Below are positions 17,802-26,336 of a stretch of DNA of 64,000 bases, piece by piece. The stretch comes from Methylomusa anaerophila (lineage in GTDB: Bacteria > Bacillota > Negativicutes > Sporomusales > Sporomusaceae), in NCBI RefSeq assembly GCF_003966895.1, contig NZ_AP018449.1:1422001-1486000 (forward strand), read 5' to 3'. The translations under genes were made by a program, and so were the position numbers. Positions within the stretch are counted from its first letter, which is position 1; each line of letters starts with the position of its first letter. The notes under the pieces are model-generated. The model had not been told where the DNA came from and ran no database searches. It saw only the letters and a list, made by a program, of their open reading frames with translations.

Positions 17802-18206
17802 ATGAACAAAGTAATTCTTGTAGGCCGTTTGGCTCAAGACCCGGAAGTCCGCTATACCCAGAGCGGCAAGGCGGTGGCTTCTTTTAGTCTGGCTGTTAAC
17901 CGGCCGGGAGTGCAAGGCCAGCGGGATGCAGACTTCATTCCTATTGTCGCTTGGGAAAAGTTGGCCGAAATTTGTGGCAACAACCTGACCAAGGGTCGTC
18001 TTATCCTGGTGGAAGGCCGGTTGCAAGTCCGCTCTTATGAAACCAGCGATGGGCAAAAGAGACGGGTCACAGAAGTAATTGCAAGCAATATTGAGTTTTT
18101 AGAACGTAAACAAGCGGCGGCACCAGGTTCTGATGCCGGCGGCGTCGACATAAATTCCTTTGGCAAGGATATTCTCGCGGCTGGTGACGAGGAAATTCCG
18201 TTTTAA
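17802..18206 (+). CDS. ssb: Single-stranded DNA-binding protein
   Basis: 134 aa. The OB fold begins MNKVILVGRLAQDPEVRYTQ and the acidic C-terminal tip ends DEEIPF, which recruits replication and repair partners. Located between rpsF and rpsR, as in most Bacillota. Confidence 0.95.
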   Translation: MNKVILVGRLAQDPEVRYTQSGKAVASFSLAVNRPGVQGQRDADFIPIVAWEKLAEICGNNLTKGRLILVEGRLQVRSYETSDGQKRRVTEVIASNIEFLERKQAAAPGSDAGGVDINSFGKDILAAGDEEIPF

Positions 18207-18224
18207 AAAGGAGGTTAAGTAAAT

Positions 18225-18461
18225 ATGGCTGTGAAACGGGAAAGAGGCCGCAAACCGAAAAAGAAAGTTTGCAGTTTCTGCGTTGACAAAATTCAAAACA
18301 TTGACTATAAAGATACAGGCAAACTGCGTCGGTATATTACCGAACGGGGCAAAATTTTGCCGCGCCGCATTTCCGGCAACTGCGCCAAACACCAGCGCCA
18401 AATGACGCTGGCGGTTAAACGGGCAAGAAATATTGCGCTGTTGCCATTTACTGCAGAATAA
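18225..18461 (+). CDS. rpsR: 30S ribosomal protein S18
   Basis: 78 aa with the S18 signature ([34 protein letters not shown]). An N-terminal CSFC pair suggests the zinc-binding (C+) form. A strong GGAGGT site precedes the ATG. Confidence 0.95.
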   Translation: MAVKRERGRKPKKKVCSFCVDKIQNIDYKDTGKLRRYITERGKILPRRISGNCAKHQRQMTLAVKRARNIALLPFTAE

Positions 18462-18489
18462 ATTATTTAGGCAATTAACGATAATCAAC

Positions 18490-18528
18490 GATGAGCAAGA
18501 GTGCCTGAGGGGTATTCTTGCTCATTTT
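18490..18528 (+). terminator. Terminator after rpsR
   Basis: Stem ATGAGCAAGA / TCTTGCTCAT followed by TTT. The T tract is short. Confidence 0.6.
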
Positions 18529-18639
18529 ACTATCCGACTTTCTTAGTCAACTCCATGTCTGATTTTTATCCTTGCTTGTGGCAGGAAATAGCCGGTCTTC
18601 CTCCGAATAAACAAAAGATAGGCCTAAGGAGGGATACCA

Positions 18640-18942
18640 GTGTTCTCCCAAGAACCGGACATTCTGCGCAAGCTGCGGTTAATTGAAGGGCTGAAAGCCG
18701 ATCTGTTAATAAATGTGGGTGAAGTCTACCGGGCTATGGCTCAAAACCGGCCGCAGGAAACTGTTGCCGGTGCTTTGGCTGAGGTTATAATCACGGCGTA
18801 TGTGCTTGGGCGCAGATTGGGACTTGATTACGCTGAAATGGATGATATTGTTGTCGCCAGGCTTGGGCAGGATATAAAGAAGGAACCCGAGATAGAAAGA
18901 TGGTTTGGAGATTTAAGCGAATACCGTCGCCATCTTCGCTAG
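18640..18942 (+). CDS. MazG-like family protein
   Basis: 100 aa, all-helical. The segment EPDILRKLRLIEGLKADLLINVGEVYRAMAQ and the later EVIITAYVLGRRLGLDYAEMDD fit short MazG-like proteins found in Bacillota beside the rpsR-yybS region. The acidic metal-binding residues of true MazG pyrophosphatases are only partly visible, so enzymatic activity is uncertain. GTG start after AAGGAGGG. It is followed closely by the DUF2232 gene. Confidence 0.7.
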   Translation: MFSQEPDILRKLRLIEGLKADLLINVGEVYRAMAQNRPQETVAGALAEVIITAYVLGRRLGLDYAEMDDIVVARLGQDIKKEPEIERWFGDLSEYRRHLR

Positions 18943-18956
18943 AAAGGATGAACTAC

Positions 18957-19916
18957 ATGCGCCAAACCAACGTGAGGCCGGTGGTGGAAGGTGGAATTCT
19001 AACCGCCGTCGCCATTATTTTTGGCCTTATCAGCACTTACCTCCCAATTCTTGGCCCCTTTGTCAATTTGATATGGCCTGTGCCCCTGATTCTTTTGGGG
19101 GTGCGTCATGGATACAAATGGAGCATTCTGGCTACTGTTGCGGCCGGCATCATTATTGCCCTTTTGATGCACCCCCTTGCCGCCGTAACGGTAGTAGTAG
19201 GGTTCGGTTTGATAGGTATCGTATTGGGTCATGCTTTACGCCAGGGATACTCGCCATTTTATACTCTTCTTGCCGGCTCGGCGGCATCCCTCTTATCCAA
19301 GGTGGCTGTGCTGGTTATTGGCGCCGCAGTCTTGGGCTTTAACCCGTTAAATATGCAAATTGAAGCCATGGGGAACGCTATCGATCAGGTACTGGCATTC
19401 TACCGGTCTATGGGCCTGAGTGAGGAGGAGCTCAGCCGGATGGACAGCATCCTGCGGCCCATGATTGATCTGATGAAGATCATTCTGCCGGCGAGCTTTG
19501 TCATAGCATCTGTGGTTGACACATATCTTAATTATCATGTTGCGCGGATTGTACTGAAAAAACTTGGGCATACGGTAGGTGCCTTCCCGCCTTTCAAATA
19601 CTGGGTAATGCCACGGCAAACCATCTATGCGCTGGCTGTGGCCATGGTGATGATCTATTGGGGCCAAAGCCGGGAGATAAGCCTATTATACCAGGCCGGA
19701 ATGAATCTGCAGGTTCTAACGATTATGGTACTTTTACTGCAGGGGCTGGCGCTCTTTTACTACCTTGCCGATAAATACAATTTGTCAAGACTGGCCCGAG
19801 GTATTATACTGGTCTTGATATTTTCTAACGGATTCTTTACGCAAGGACTAATCTTCGCCGGCGTATTTGATCTTATTTTCGACTATCGTCGGCTGCGCCA
19901 ACCGCGTACCGATTAA
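18957..19916 (+). CDS. DUF2232 (YybS family) membrane protein
   Basis: 319 aa with about eight membrane segments. The position between rpsR and gdpP and the hydrophobic pattern (ILTAVAIIFGLISTYLPILGPFVNLIWPVPLILLGVRHG) identify it as YybS/DUF2232, a family with weak similarity to ECF-transporter S components. The ATG at 18957 follows AGAAAGGA. Function is unknown. Confidence 0.82.
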   Translation: MRQTNVRPVVEGGILTAVAIIFGLISTYLPILGPFVNLIWPVPLILLGVRHGYKWSILATVAAGIIIALLMHPLAAVTVVVGFGLIGIVLGHALRQGYSPFYTLLAGSAASLLSKVAVLVIGAAVLGFNPLNMQIEAMGNAIDQVLAFYRSMGLSEEELSRMDSILRPMIDLMKIILPASFVIASVVDTYLNYHVARIVLKKLGHTVGAFPPFKYWVMPRQTIYALAVAMVMIYWGQSREISLLYQAGMNLQVLTIMVLLLQGLALFYYLADKYNLSRLARGIILVLIFSNGFFTQGLIFAGVFDLIFDYRRLRQPRTD

Positions 19917-19931
19917 CAGGAGGTACTCTTT

Positions 19932-21968
19932 ATGCCTCAGGGTCCGTCGTTTTGGTTTGATACTCGCGTATATTTGGCTGTAGCTGCCGCCTTGCTTTTA
20001 GTTATTATGTTTTACAATCCCTATGTGGGCGTCTTGGGGACCATACTTTTATATGCCTTGTATCTTTTTGGGCGGGAACGCCACGTGGAGCGGCAAAAGG
20101 CACTGAATGAATACTTATCCTCCATGAGCTGCTATGTGGAAGAAGCAACCGCTCTGGCGCTGTCAAACTTGCCGCTGGCCATTGCCATTGTCGACAACTC
20201 CGGCTTGATTCATTGGCGAAACAGCATTTTGGCAGCGTGGTCCGATAATCCGGCGGCGCCTAATGAGTCACTGCTAAAGATATTTCCGGACCTGGATCTA
20301 AGTAAGATCTGGGATGAGGCCGGTCAGTTCAGGCTGGAATCGGATTCCCGTTTTTTCGATGTCATTCATAAGCCTATCCCTAGCTGTGCTGCCAGCGGGA
20401 GTGATGAACCTGCCCAGGCGTTGATGATACTGTACATTACGGATATTACGCCCTGCGAAGTCTCGAAAATCGCCTGCCAGCAAGCGCGGCCGGTAATGGC
20501 TTATATCCAGATTGATAACTATGATGACGCGTTAAAAGGCCTGAGTGAGACTCAACGCACCAATATTTTGGCTGAGGTCAGTAAACATTTGTCCGAATGG
20601 ATTGCAGAGTTAGGCGGCTTTCTCAAGAAATTTTCCGAAGATACCTATCTGGCTATGATTGACAGAAAAGCCCTGGAGCAAGTTGTCTTCAACGACAAGT
20701 TTGATATTTTGGATAAGATCCGGGCTATTCACGGCGGCAATAAAATACCCGTTACGCTGAGTCTGGGCGTTGCAGCCGGGGACGACTCCATCGCGGCTCT
20801 CAGCCAGGTGGCGCAAGCCGGCCTTGATTTGGCTTTAGGGCGGGGGGGAGATCAGGCCGCCGTAAATATAGACGGTAAAGTCCAGTTTTTCGGCGGCAAA
20901 GCCAAGGCTGTGGAGAAAAACACCCGGGTCAAAGCCCGAATTGTGGCTCATACTTTAAGAGATCTTATCGACCAGGCGGATAGTGTGATTGTTATGGGGC
21001 ATGCCGGCGAAGATTTTGACAGCCTGGGAGCATCCCTTGGTGTGACCCGCATGGTGATGCAGCGCGGTAAGACAGTAAACGTGGTTGTTAGCCAGCCAGG
21101 ACTTGCTGTTGACAAGTTATCCGAACTTCTCCTCGATTATGAGGAATACAGGGAATTATTCATATCACCAGCGGAAGCCGGCGCAATTATCAGCGGGAGA
21201 ACCCTCCTATTTGTTGTGGATACCCATCGCCCCGAACTGGTTGCAGCACCTGAACTGATAAACAGGACGGAACGGATTGTGGTGATTGACCACCATCGCC
21301 GCGCCGAGACATTTATCCCGAATACTTTGCTGGTGTATCTTGAACCTTCGGCATCCTCTGCCAGTGAACTGGTGGCGGAACTGCTTATGTATTTTGACGA
21401 CAAGCTGGAATTGAACCGCCTGGAGGCCTCGGCATTATACGCGGGAGTTGTGGTTGATACCAAGAATTTTGCCGTGCAGACCGGAGTGCGCACCTTTGAA
21501 GCTGCCTCCTATCTTCGCCGGGCGGGAGCCGATCCGATGCTGGTACGGCACTTGTTTAGAATGGATTTGGAAACCATCAAGAGTAGAGCCGCTATTATCG
21601 AGAATACCATTATGCCTTTTGAAGGCGTGGTGGTTGCCGTATGTCCGCCGGAGGTAAAAAACGCCCAGGTTCTAGCGGCTCAGTCGGCCGACACACTGCT
21701 AAACATTGAAGGGGTAAAAGTCAGTTTTGTTTTGTTTACGGCTGAAGACGGGATCGGGGTAAGTGCCAGGTCTAACGGCGATATTAATGTGCAGATTATT
21801 ATGGAACAGCTTGGCGGCGGCGGACATCAGTCGGTAGCCGGCGCCAAAATCAAGAATATGACCGTTGATGACATAATAAAACGCATTATTGCACTCGTCG
21901 CCGACTACATGAAGGAGAGTGACCAACATGAAGTTAATACTGCAACAAGAAGTGAAAAAACTCGGTAA
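19932..21968 (+). CDS. gdpP: Cyclic-di-AMP phosphodiesterase GdpP (DHH family)
   Basis: 678 aa. Two N-terminal membrane helices (about 10-45) lead to a PAS-like region (60-160), a degenerate GGDEF domain (about 180-305), a DHH domain (HAGEDFDSLGASLG near 355, FVVDTHRPE, VIDHHRR, ASALYAGVVVDTKNFAVQTG) and a DHHA1 domain (GGGGHQSVAGAKI). It hydrolyses c-di-AMP at the membrane, setting osmotic and cell-wall homeostasis. The 3' end overlaps rplI by 41 bp. Start ATG after ACAGGAGGT. Confidence 0.93.
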   Translation: MPQGPSFWFDTRVYLAVAAALLLVIMFYNPYVGVLGTILLYALYLFGRERHVERQKALNEYLSSMSCYVEEATALALSNLPLAIAIVDNSGLIHWRNSILAAWSDNPAAPNESLLKIFPDLDLSKIWDEAGQFRLESDSRFFDVIHKPIPSCAASGSDEPAQALMILYITDITPCEVSKIACQQARPVMAYIQIDNYDDALKGLSETQRTNILAEVSKHLSEWIAELGGFLKKFSEDTYLAMIDRKALEQVVFNDKFDILDKIRAIHGGNKIPVTLSLGVAAGDDSIAALSQVAQAGLDLALGRGGDQAAVNIDGKVQFFGGKAKAVEKNTRVKARIVAHTLRDLIDQADSVIVMGHAGEDFDSLGASLGVTRMVMQRGKTVNVVVSQPGLAVDKLSELLLDYEEYRELFISPAEAGAIISGRTLLFVVDTHRPELVAAPELINRTERIVVIDHHRRAETFIPNTLLVYLEPSASSASELVAELLMYFDDKLELNRLEASALYAGVVVDTKNFAVQTGVRTFEAASYLRRAGADPMLVRHLFRMDLETIKSRAAIIENTIMPFEGVVVAVCPPEVKNAQVLAAQSADTLLNIEGVKVSFVLFTAEDGIGVSARSNGDINVQIIMEQLGGGGHQSVAGAKIKNMTVDDIIKRIIALVADYMKESDQHEVNTATRSEKTR

Positions 21969-22377
21969 GAAAGGCGACATAATCGATGTCGCCGAAGGGT
22001 ATGCCCGCAATTACCTTTTGCCGCAAAAACTGGCCATACCGGCTACAAATAATAACATCAATCAGATTACCCAGCAGAAGGCGTCTGAAGCCCGTAAAAA
22101 AGAACAGCAGCTGGACGAGGCCAAAGTGATGGCTGGGCAAATGTCCAAGGTGGAAGTGACCATTCCTGTAAAAATGGGTGAAGGCGGTAAGTTATTTGGT
22201 TCGGTGACCGCTAAGGATATTGCCGATGCTTTGGCCAGTCAACACAAGATTGAAATGGATAAGCGGAAAATCGAACTCAAAGACGCTATCAAATCACTAG
22301 GATCCTATCCGGTAACCATTAAGCTCCATCCGGAAGTGAGCACTCAAATTACCGTGCACGTAGCGACAACTGATTGA
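21928..22377 (+). CDS. rplI: 50S ribosomal protein L9
   Basis: 149 aa, normal for L9 (MKLILQQEVKKLGKKGDIIDVAEGYARNYLLPQKLA). ATG 21928 follows AAGGAGAGTGA. The last codons and the stop lie inside the terminal inverted repeat of the downstream palindromic element (22367-22526), so the element sits exactly at the gene end. Confidence 0.95.
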   Translation: MKLILQQEVKKLGKKGDIIDVAEGYARNYLLPQKLAIPATNNNINQITQQKASEARKKEQQLDEAKVMAGQMSKVEVTIPVKMGEGGKLFGSVTAKDIADALASQHKIEMDKRKIELKDAIKSLGSYPVTIKLHPEVSTQITVHVATTD

Positions 22378-22526
22378 AAACGCCAATCTGCGTCGTTGCT
22401 CCTGCGGGCGTTCCCTTCAGCGTACGTCCAGTACGCTTCCGGTCACGTCCCCGCGCAAACTAATGCCAGAGTTATTCTGCACAGAATCGTCGTCGCGCCT
22501 AGCATCTCGGCATTTTGAATCAGTTG
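22367..22526. repeat. Palindromic MITE-like repeat, family A copy 3 (variant ends)
   Basis: Terminal inverted repeat CAACTGATTGAAAA / TTTTGAATCAGTTG. The interior has CAATCTGCGTCGTTGCTCCTG and GAATCGTCGTCGCGCCTAGC, shared with copies at 8040, 9941 and 27749. It overlaps the rplI stop codon. Confidence 0.75.
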
Positions 22527-22660
22527 TCTGTACCTTACCGCTATTAGCCAATCTGGGCTTCAGGGTGAGAATAGATTCGAGTGTAATAAGTAATTTCGGT
22601 GTACCCTTTCCATTGTACCCTTTCCTTAATTTTAAAATATCGAAAGGACATCAATCGCAA

Positions 22661-24601
22661 ATGAAAGAATTCTTTAACAAATTTGTCGGCCGACGCCGTA
22701 GTATGGATTCAGCTTCCAACAGCAATAAAGAAGATCAACTCAAACGGCAGGTGGCTGCCCTATATGGGTTGTATACCGGCGTGATGGGCGCTGAGCGAGT
22801 GGTATTGAAAGCCGGCAAGCTTGGTGCCCTCGACCTTATGCGGTCAGAGTTCATGCCGGAACGGGTGCTGGCCTTGCAAAAGCTGGTATTTGAAGACCCT
22901 ACAGTGGAAAAATTGCCAACTTTTCAGGAAATCCCGGATATTCTTAATGAAATCGAGGATGAGCTGGCCGACTTATGTGCCCGGCGGACAGTGGAAGATC
23001 GGATCGAAAAGAAGATCGCCGAAAAAATGGAAGAGCGTCATCAGGAGTATATCCAGGAAATCCGCGCTCAAGTATTAAAAGAAGAAAGCGATTCCAATGC
23101 CGAAAACCCTCAGACCCTTAAAAAATACGCCATGCTGGAGAAACTGGAAAGCCGTAAGCTAACCAAATCGGCGATGGAACTCCTGCGCCCAGCCAGACTT
23201 GATGAGATTGTGGGGCAGGAGCGGGCGATTGAGGCTTTGAGAGCCAAGCTGGCATCGCCTTATCCGCAGCATCTTATTCTTTATGGCCCGCCGGGAGTAG
23301 GCAAAACAACCGCAGCCCGTTTAGTCTTGGAAGAAGCGAAAAATTTAAAGACTACCCCTTTTCCTAAAGATGCTCCTTTTGTTGAAGCGGACGGCACTAC
23401 CCTCCGCTGGGACCCCCGGGATGTTACCAATCCCCTTCTCGGTTCGGTTCATGATCCCATTTACCAAGGTGCGAGGCGGGATTTGGCTGAAACAGGCGTT
23501 CCGGAGCCCAAACCGGGAATGGTTACCGACGCCCACAGCGGCATACTGTTTATTGATGAAATCGGAGAAATGGACCCCATGCTGCAAAATAAACTCTTAA
23601 AGGTATTGGAAGACAAACGGGTTCGTTTCGACTCCGCCTATTATGATCCTTCCGATCCCAGCGTGCCGAAATATATCAGAAAGCTATTCGAAGAAGGGGC
23701 TCCCGCCGATTTTGTACTTATCGGCGCCACTACGCGGGATGCACAGGACATTATGTCGGCGGTACGTTCGCGGTGCGCCGAAATCTATTTTGAACCTTTG
23801 GCTCCGAAAAATATCGAAGAAATCGTATATAACGCCGCCGCCAAGCTGGGAGTAATCATTGAAGCCGAAGTGCCGCGCTTAATTAGTGAATACACCATTG
23901 AGGGGCGAAAAGCCGTTAACATCCTGGCGGATGCTTATAGTCTGGCCCTGCTGGATAAGGGGCACAAAACCACTGATGTCACCATTAGCGCCCAAAATGT
24001 CTATCGTGTGGCCCAAGTCAGCCGTTTGACACCTTATGTCAATTTAAAGGCTTCAGCCACCGCCGAAGTAGGAAAGGTCTTCGGTCTTGGCGTCTCCGGC
24101 TATTTGGGCTCCGTACTGGAGATCGAAGCCATAGCCTTTGCCACAGAAAAAGGAAGAGGCAACATACGTTTTAATGACACTGCCGGCACTATGGCCAAAG
24201 ATTCAGTATTCAACGCCGCCGCGGTTGTGCGAAAAATTACCGGCGAAGATTTGGCCAATTATGATATTCACGTAAATATTATCGGCGGCGGTCGTATTGA
24301 CGGTCCTTCCGCCGGCACAGCCATTCTGGCGGCAATTATTTCCGCCATCACCGGCCGTCCTATTCGCCAGGATGTAGCCGTTACCGGCGAAGTGTCCATC
24401 CAGGGGCGGGTGAAAGCCGTCGGCGGGGTATTTGAAAAGGCCTATGGCGCCAAGCAGGCTGGAATCCGCATAATGATAATCCCTGCGGAAAACAAGGTGG
24501 ATATCCCCGAAGCACATCTGGGTTTGGACATTCGTCCCATCGCCACCGTAGAAGAAGCCCTGGCCATCTTACTTGTTGATGAACAAAAATCCATAGCTTA
24601 A
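22661..24601 (+). CDS. lonC: Lon family ATP-dependent protease, LonC type
   Basis: 646 aa. An N-terminal helical domain (1-175) replaces the usual Lon substrate domain. The AAA+ module follows with Walker A LYGPPGVGKTT, Walker B ILFIDEIGEM and an arginine-finger region VRSRCAEIYF. The C-terminal Lon protease domain has the catalytic Ser in GGGRIDGPSAGTAI and Lys in VFEKAYGAKQAGI. This is the spore-former Lon subclass usually found beside dnaB. ATG 22661 follows GAAAGGA. The frame stays open upstream, but that stretch is the palindromic repeat and is unlikely to be translated. Confidence 0.88.
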   Translation: MKEFFNKFVGRRRSMDSASNSNKEDQLKRQVAALYGLYTGVMGAERVVLKAGKLGALDLMRSEFMPERVLALQKLVFEDPTVEKLPTFQEIPDILNEIEDELADLCARRTVEDRIEKKIAEKMEERHQEYIQEIRAQVLKEESDSNAENPQTLKKYAMLEKLESRKLTKSAMELLRPARLDEIVGQERAIEALRAKLASPYPQHLILYGPPGVGKTTAARLVLEEAKNLKTTPFPKDAPFVEADGTTLRWDPRDVTNPLLGSVHDPIYQGARRDLAETGVPEPKPGMVTDAHSGILFIDEIGEMDPMLQNKLLKVLEDKRVRFDSAYYDPSDPSVPKYIRKLFEEGAPADFVLIGATTRDAQDIMSAVRSRCAEIYFEPLAPKNIEEIVYNAAAKLGVIIEAEVPRLISEYTIEGRKAVNILADAYSLALLDKGHKTTDVTISAQNVYRVAQVSRLTPYVNLKASATAEVGKVFGLGVSGYLGSVLEIEAIAFATEKGRGNIRFNDTAGTMAKDSVFNAAAVVRKITGEDLANYDIHVNIIGGGRIDGPSAGTAILAAIISAITGRPIRQDVAVTGEVSIQGRVKAVGGVFEKAYGAKQAGIRIMIIPAENKVDIPEAHLGLDIRPIATVEEALAILLVDEQKSIA

Positions 24602-24674
24602 GGGAATTTCCGGGTGTAATCGGTAATAACCTGGTTCTCCTCCTGTTGACGATATGAGGCTGGGAGGTTATGCA

Positions 24675-26009
24675 GTGCTTGACAGAGTACCGCCCCAGAA
24701 TGTAGAGGCCGAACAAGCCGTTCTGGGGGCAATGATGATAGAACGCGAGGCCATCTCTAAGGTGGCCGAATTTTTACGCCCGGAGGACTATTACCGGGAA
24801 GCTCACCGGCTAATCTATAATGCCGTACTTGAATTGTATAATAAAAATGACGCCGTTGATATGGTTACGGTGGTGGAAATATTGCGCCGTGACGAAAAGC
24901 TGGAAGCTGCAGGCGGCATAGCATACATCACCGCCCTGGCCAATAGTGTGCCCACAGCCGCCAACGTCATGTACCATGCCCGGATCGTGGAAGAGAAAGC
25001 GCTGCTCCGAAAGCTGATCAGCACGGCAACCAATGTAGCAGGCATGGGCTACGAAGCCAATGAAGAAGTGTCCGTTATCATGGATAAGGCGGAGAAAATG
25101 ATTCTTGAGGTCTCCAGCCGGCGGAGCGGACAAGAATTTGCCTCAATCAAAAACATTATATTTGACGTATTTGACAAAGTGTCGGAACTGTATTCCGCCA
25201 AGGGCGGAATTACCGGTCTTTCCACCGGGTTCAAGGACCTGGATAAACTAACCTCCGGCTTGCAGCCGTCCGACCTGATTCTGATAGCTGCCCGGCCCAG
25301 TATGGGTAAAACCGCCTTTGTCCTCAATATTGCCCAGCATGTGGCGGTGCGCGACAAAAAGCCGGTAGCTTTTTTCAGCCTAGAGATGTCAAAAGAGCAG
25401 TTGGTGCAGCGGATGCTTTGCGCCGAAGCGCCTATTGACGCTCAGCGGCTGCGTATTGGCGAACTGGAACATGAAGACTGGAACAAACTTGTGCGGGCGG
25501 CCGACCGGCTGGCAGCGGCGCCTATCTTCATTGACGACACCGCCGATGTTTCCGTTATGGAGATGCGCTCTAAGGCCCGCCGTCTCAAAATCGATCATGA
25601 TTTAAGCCTGATCATCATCGATTACCTGCAGCTTATGCAGGGGGGAGTCAACGGCGGACGAAGTGAAAACCGCCAGCAGGAAATATCGGAAATTTCCCGC
25701 TCTCTGAAAGCCCTGGCCCGGGAACTTAAGGTGCCGGTTGTTGCCCTGTCCCAGCTTAGCCGCAGTGTGGAATCACGGCAATCCAAAAAGCCAATGCTTA
25801 GTGATCTCCGGGAATCCGGATCACTGGAGCAGGATGCCGATATTGTGGCCTTCCTGTACCGGGAAGACTATTATGATCCGGAAACCGACAAGAAAAACAT
25901 TACCGAAGTCATTATCGCCAAGCACCGGAACGGTCCGGTGGATAGCCTCCAATTATTCTTCCATAAACAATTTACTAAATTCAGTGATCTATCCCGCATA
26001 CCCGGCTAA
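24675..26009 (+). CDS. dnaB: Replicative DNA helicase DnaB
   Basis: 444 aa. The N-terminal DnaB domain starts RVPPQNVEAEQAVLGAMM. The RecA-like domain has Walker A AARPSMGKTAF, EMSKEQLVQRM, Walker B LIIIDYLQLM and ALSQLSRSVESR. It unwinds DNA at the replication fork; the Bacillus name is dnaC. GTG 24675 is chosen because GGAGGT lies 6 bp upstream. The ATG at 24654 overlaps that site. Confidence 0.95.
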   Translation: MLDRVPPQNVEAEQAVLGAMMIEREAISKVAEFLRPEDYYREAHRLIYNAVLELYNKNDAVDMVTVVEILRRDEKLEAAGGIAYITALANSVPTAANVMYHARIVEEKALLRKLISTATNVAGMGYEANEEVSVIMDKAEKMILEVSSRRSGQEFASIKNIIFDVFDKVSELYSAKGGITGLSTGFKDLDKLTSGLQPSDLILIAARPSMGKTAFVLNIAQHVAVRDKKPVAFFSLEMSKEQLVQRMLCAEAPIDAQRLRIGELEHEDWNKLVRAADRLAAAPIFIDDTADVSVMEMRSKARRLKIDHDLSLIIIDYLQLMQGGVNGGRSENRQQEISEISRSLKALARELKVPVVALSQLSRSVESRQSKKPMLSDLRESGSLEQDADIVAFLYREDYYDPETDKKNITEVIIAKHRNGPVDSLQLFFHKQFTKFSDLSRIPG

Positions 26010-26030
26010 ACAAGCAGCCGGGTATATATT
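25997..26030 (+). terminator. Terminator-like hairpin at the end of dnaB
   Basis: Perfect 10-bp stem ATACCCGGCT / AGCCGGGTAT that holds the dnaB stop codon in its loop. It is followed by ATATTT, a weak T tract. Confidence 0.5.
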
Positions 26031-26116
26031 TCCTGCAGACCAAAATGTTTTATGGGTTTTTTACGGCATAATCCGAACATTTTTGATATATCGACAAAAA
26101 ATATTCGATTTTGCAA

Positions 26117-26145
26117 TTGACATTAAGCTACTGAGGTGCTATGAT
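26117..26145 (+). promoter_or_regulatory. Sigma-A promoter for the FAD-dependent protein
   Basis: TTGACA (26117-26122), 17-bp spacer, TATGAT (26140-26145). Confidence 0.7.
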
Positions 26146-26151
26146 AAGCAA

Positions 26152-26310
26152 GGGAAAAAGCGTAATAAATTCGTTTATTTCCCTGAGAGCTCAACTATTG
26201 CCAGGCCATAGCAACTATTTGAGTTTTTTTGGTCTGCCCGAAACCCGAAAGTTGATAAGTTGCGCGGCTCACAACCCAATGACCCAATGAATTGAAGTTT
26301 TTGGGCAGCT
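26152..26310 (+). promoter_or_regulatory. Structured leader, candidate attenuator or riboswitch
   Basis: After the predicted transcription start come a hairpin AATAAA-TTCG-TTTATT nested in GGGA/TCCC, and a weak terminator AGCTCAA/TTGAGTT followed by TTTTT (ending near 26231). A domain of about 75 nt closed by CTGCCC / GGGCAG (26234-26308) follows. A terminator placed between a promoter and its gene suggests conditional read-through. I recognise no known riboswitch class. Confidence 0.35.
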
Positions 26311-26336
26311 AAACTTAAGGGCTAGAGGTGAAGTAA

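Larger units (their letters stand above)
26010..26336. other. 327-bp intergenic region with promoter and structured leader
   Basis: Holds the tail of the dnaB hairpin, a promoter (26117-26145) and a leader of about 185 nt with several hairpins before the FAD-protein gene. No gene is seen. Confidence 0.5.

Noticed and set aside
22463-22660. N-terminal extension of the lonC frame
   Set aside because: It translates the palindromic repeat. ATG 22661 has a ribosome site and gives the normal length.
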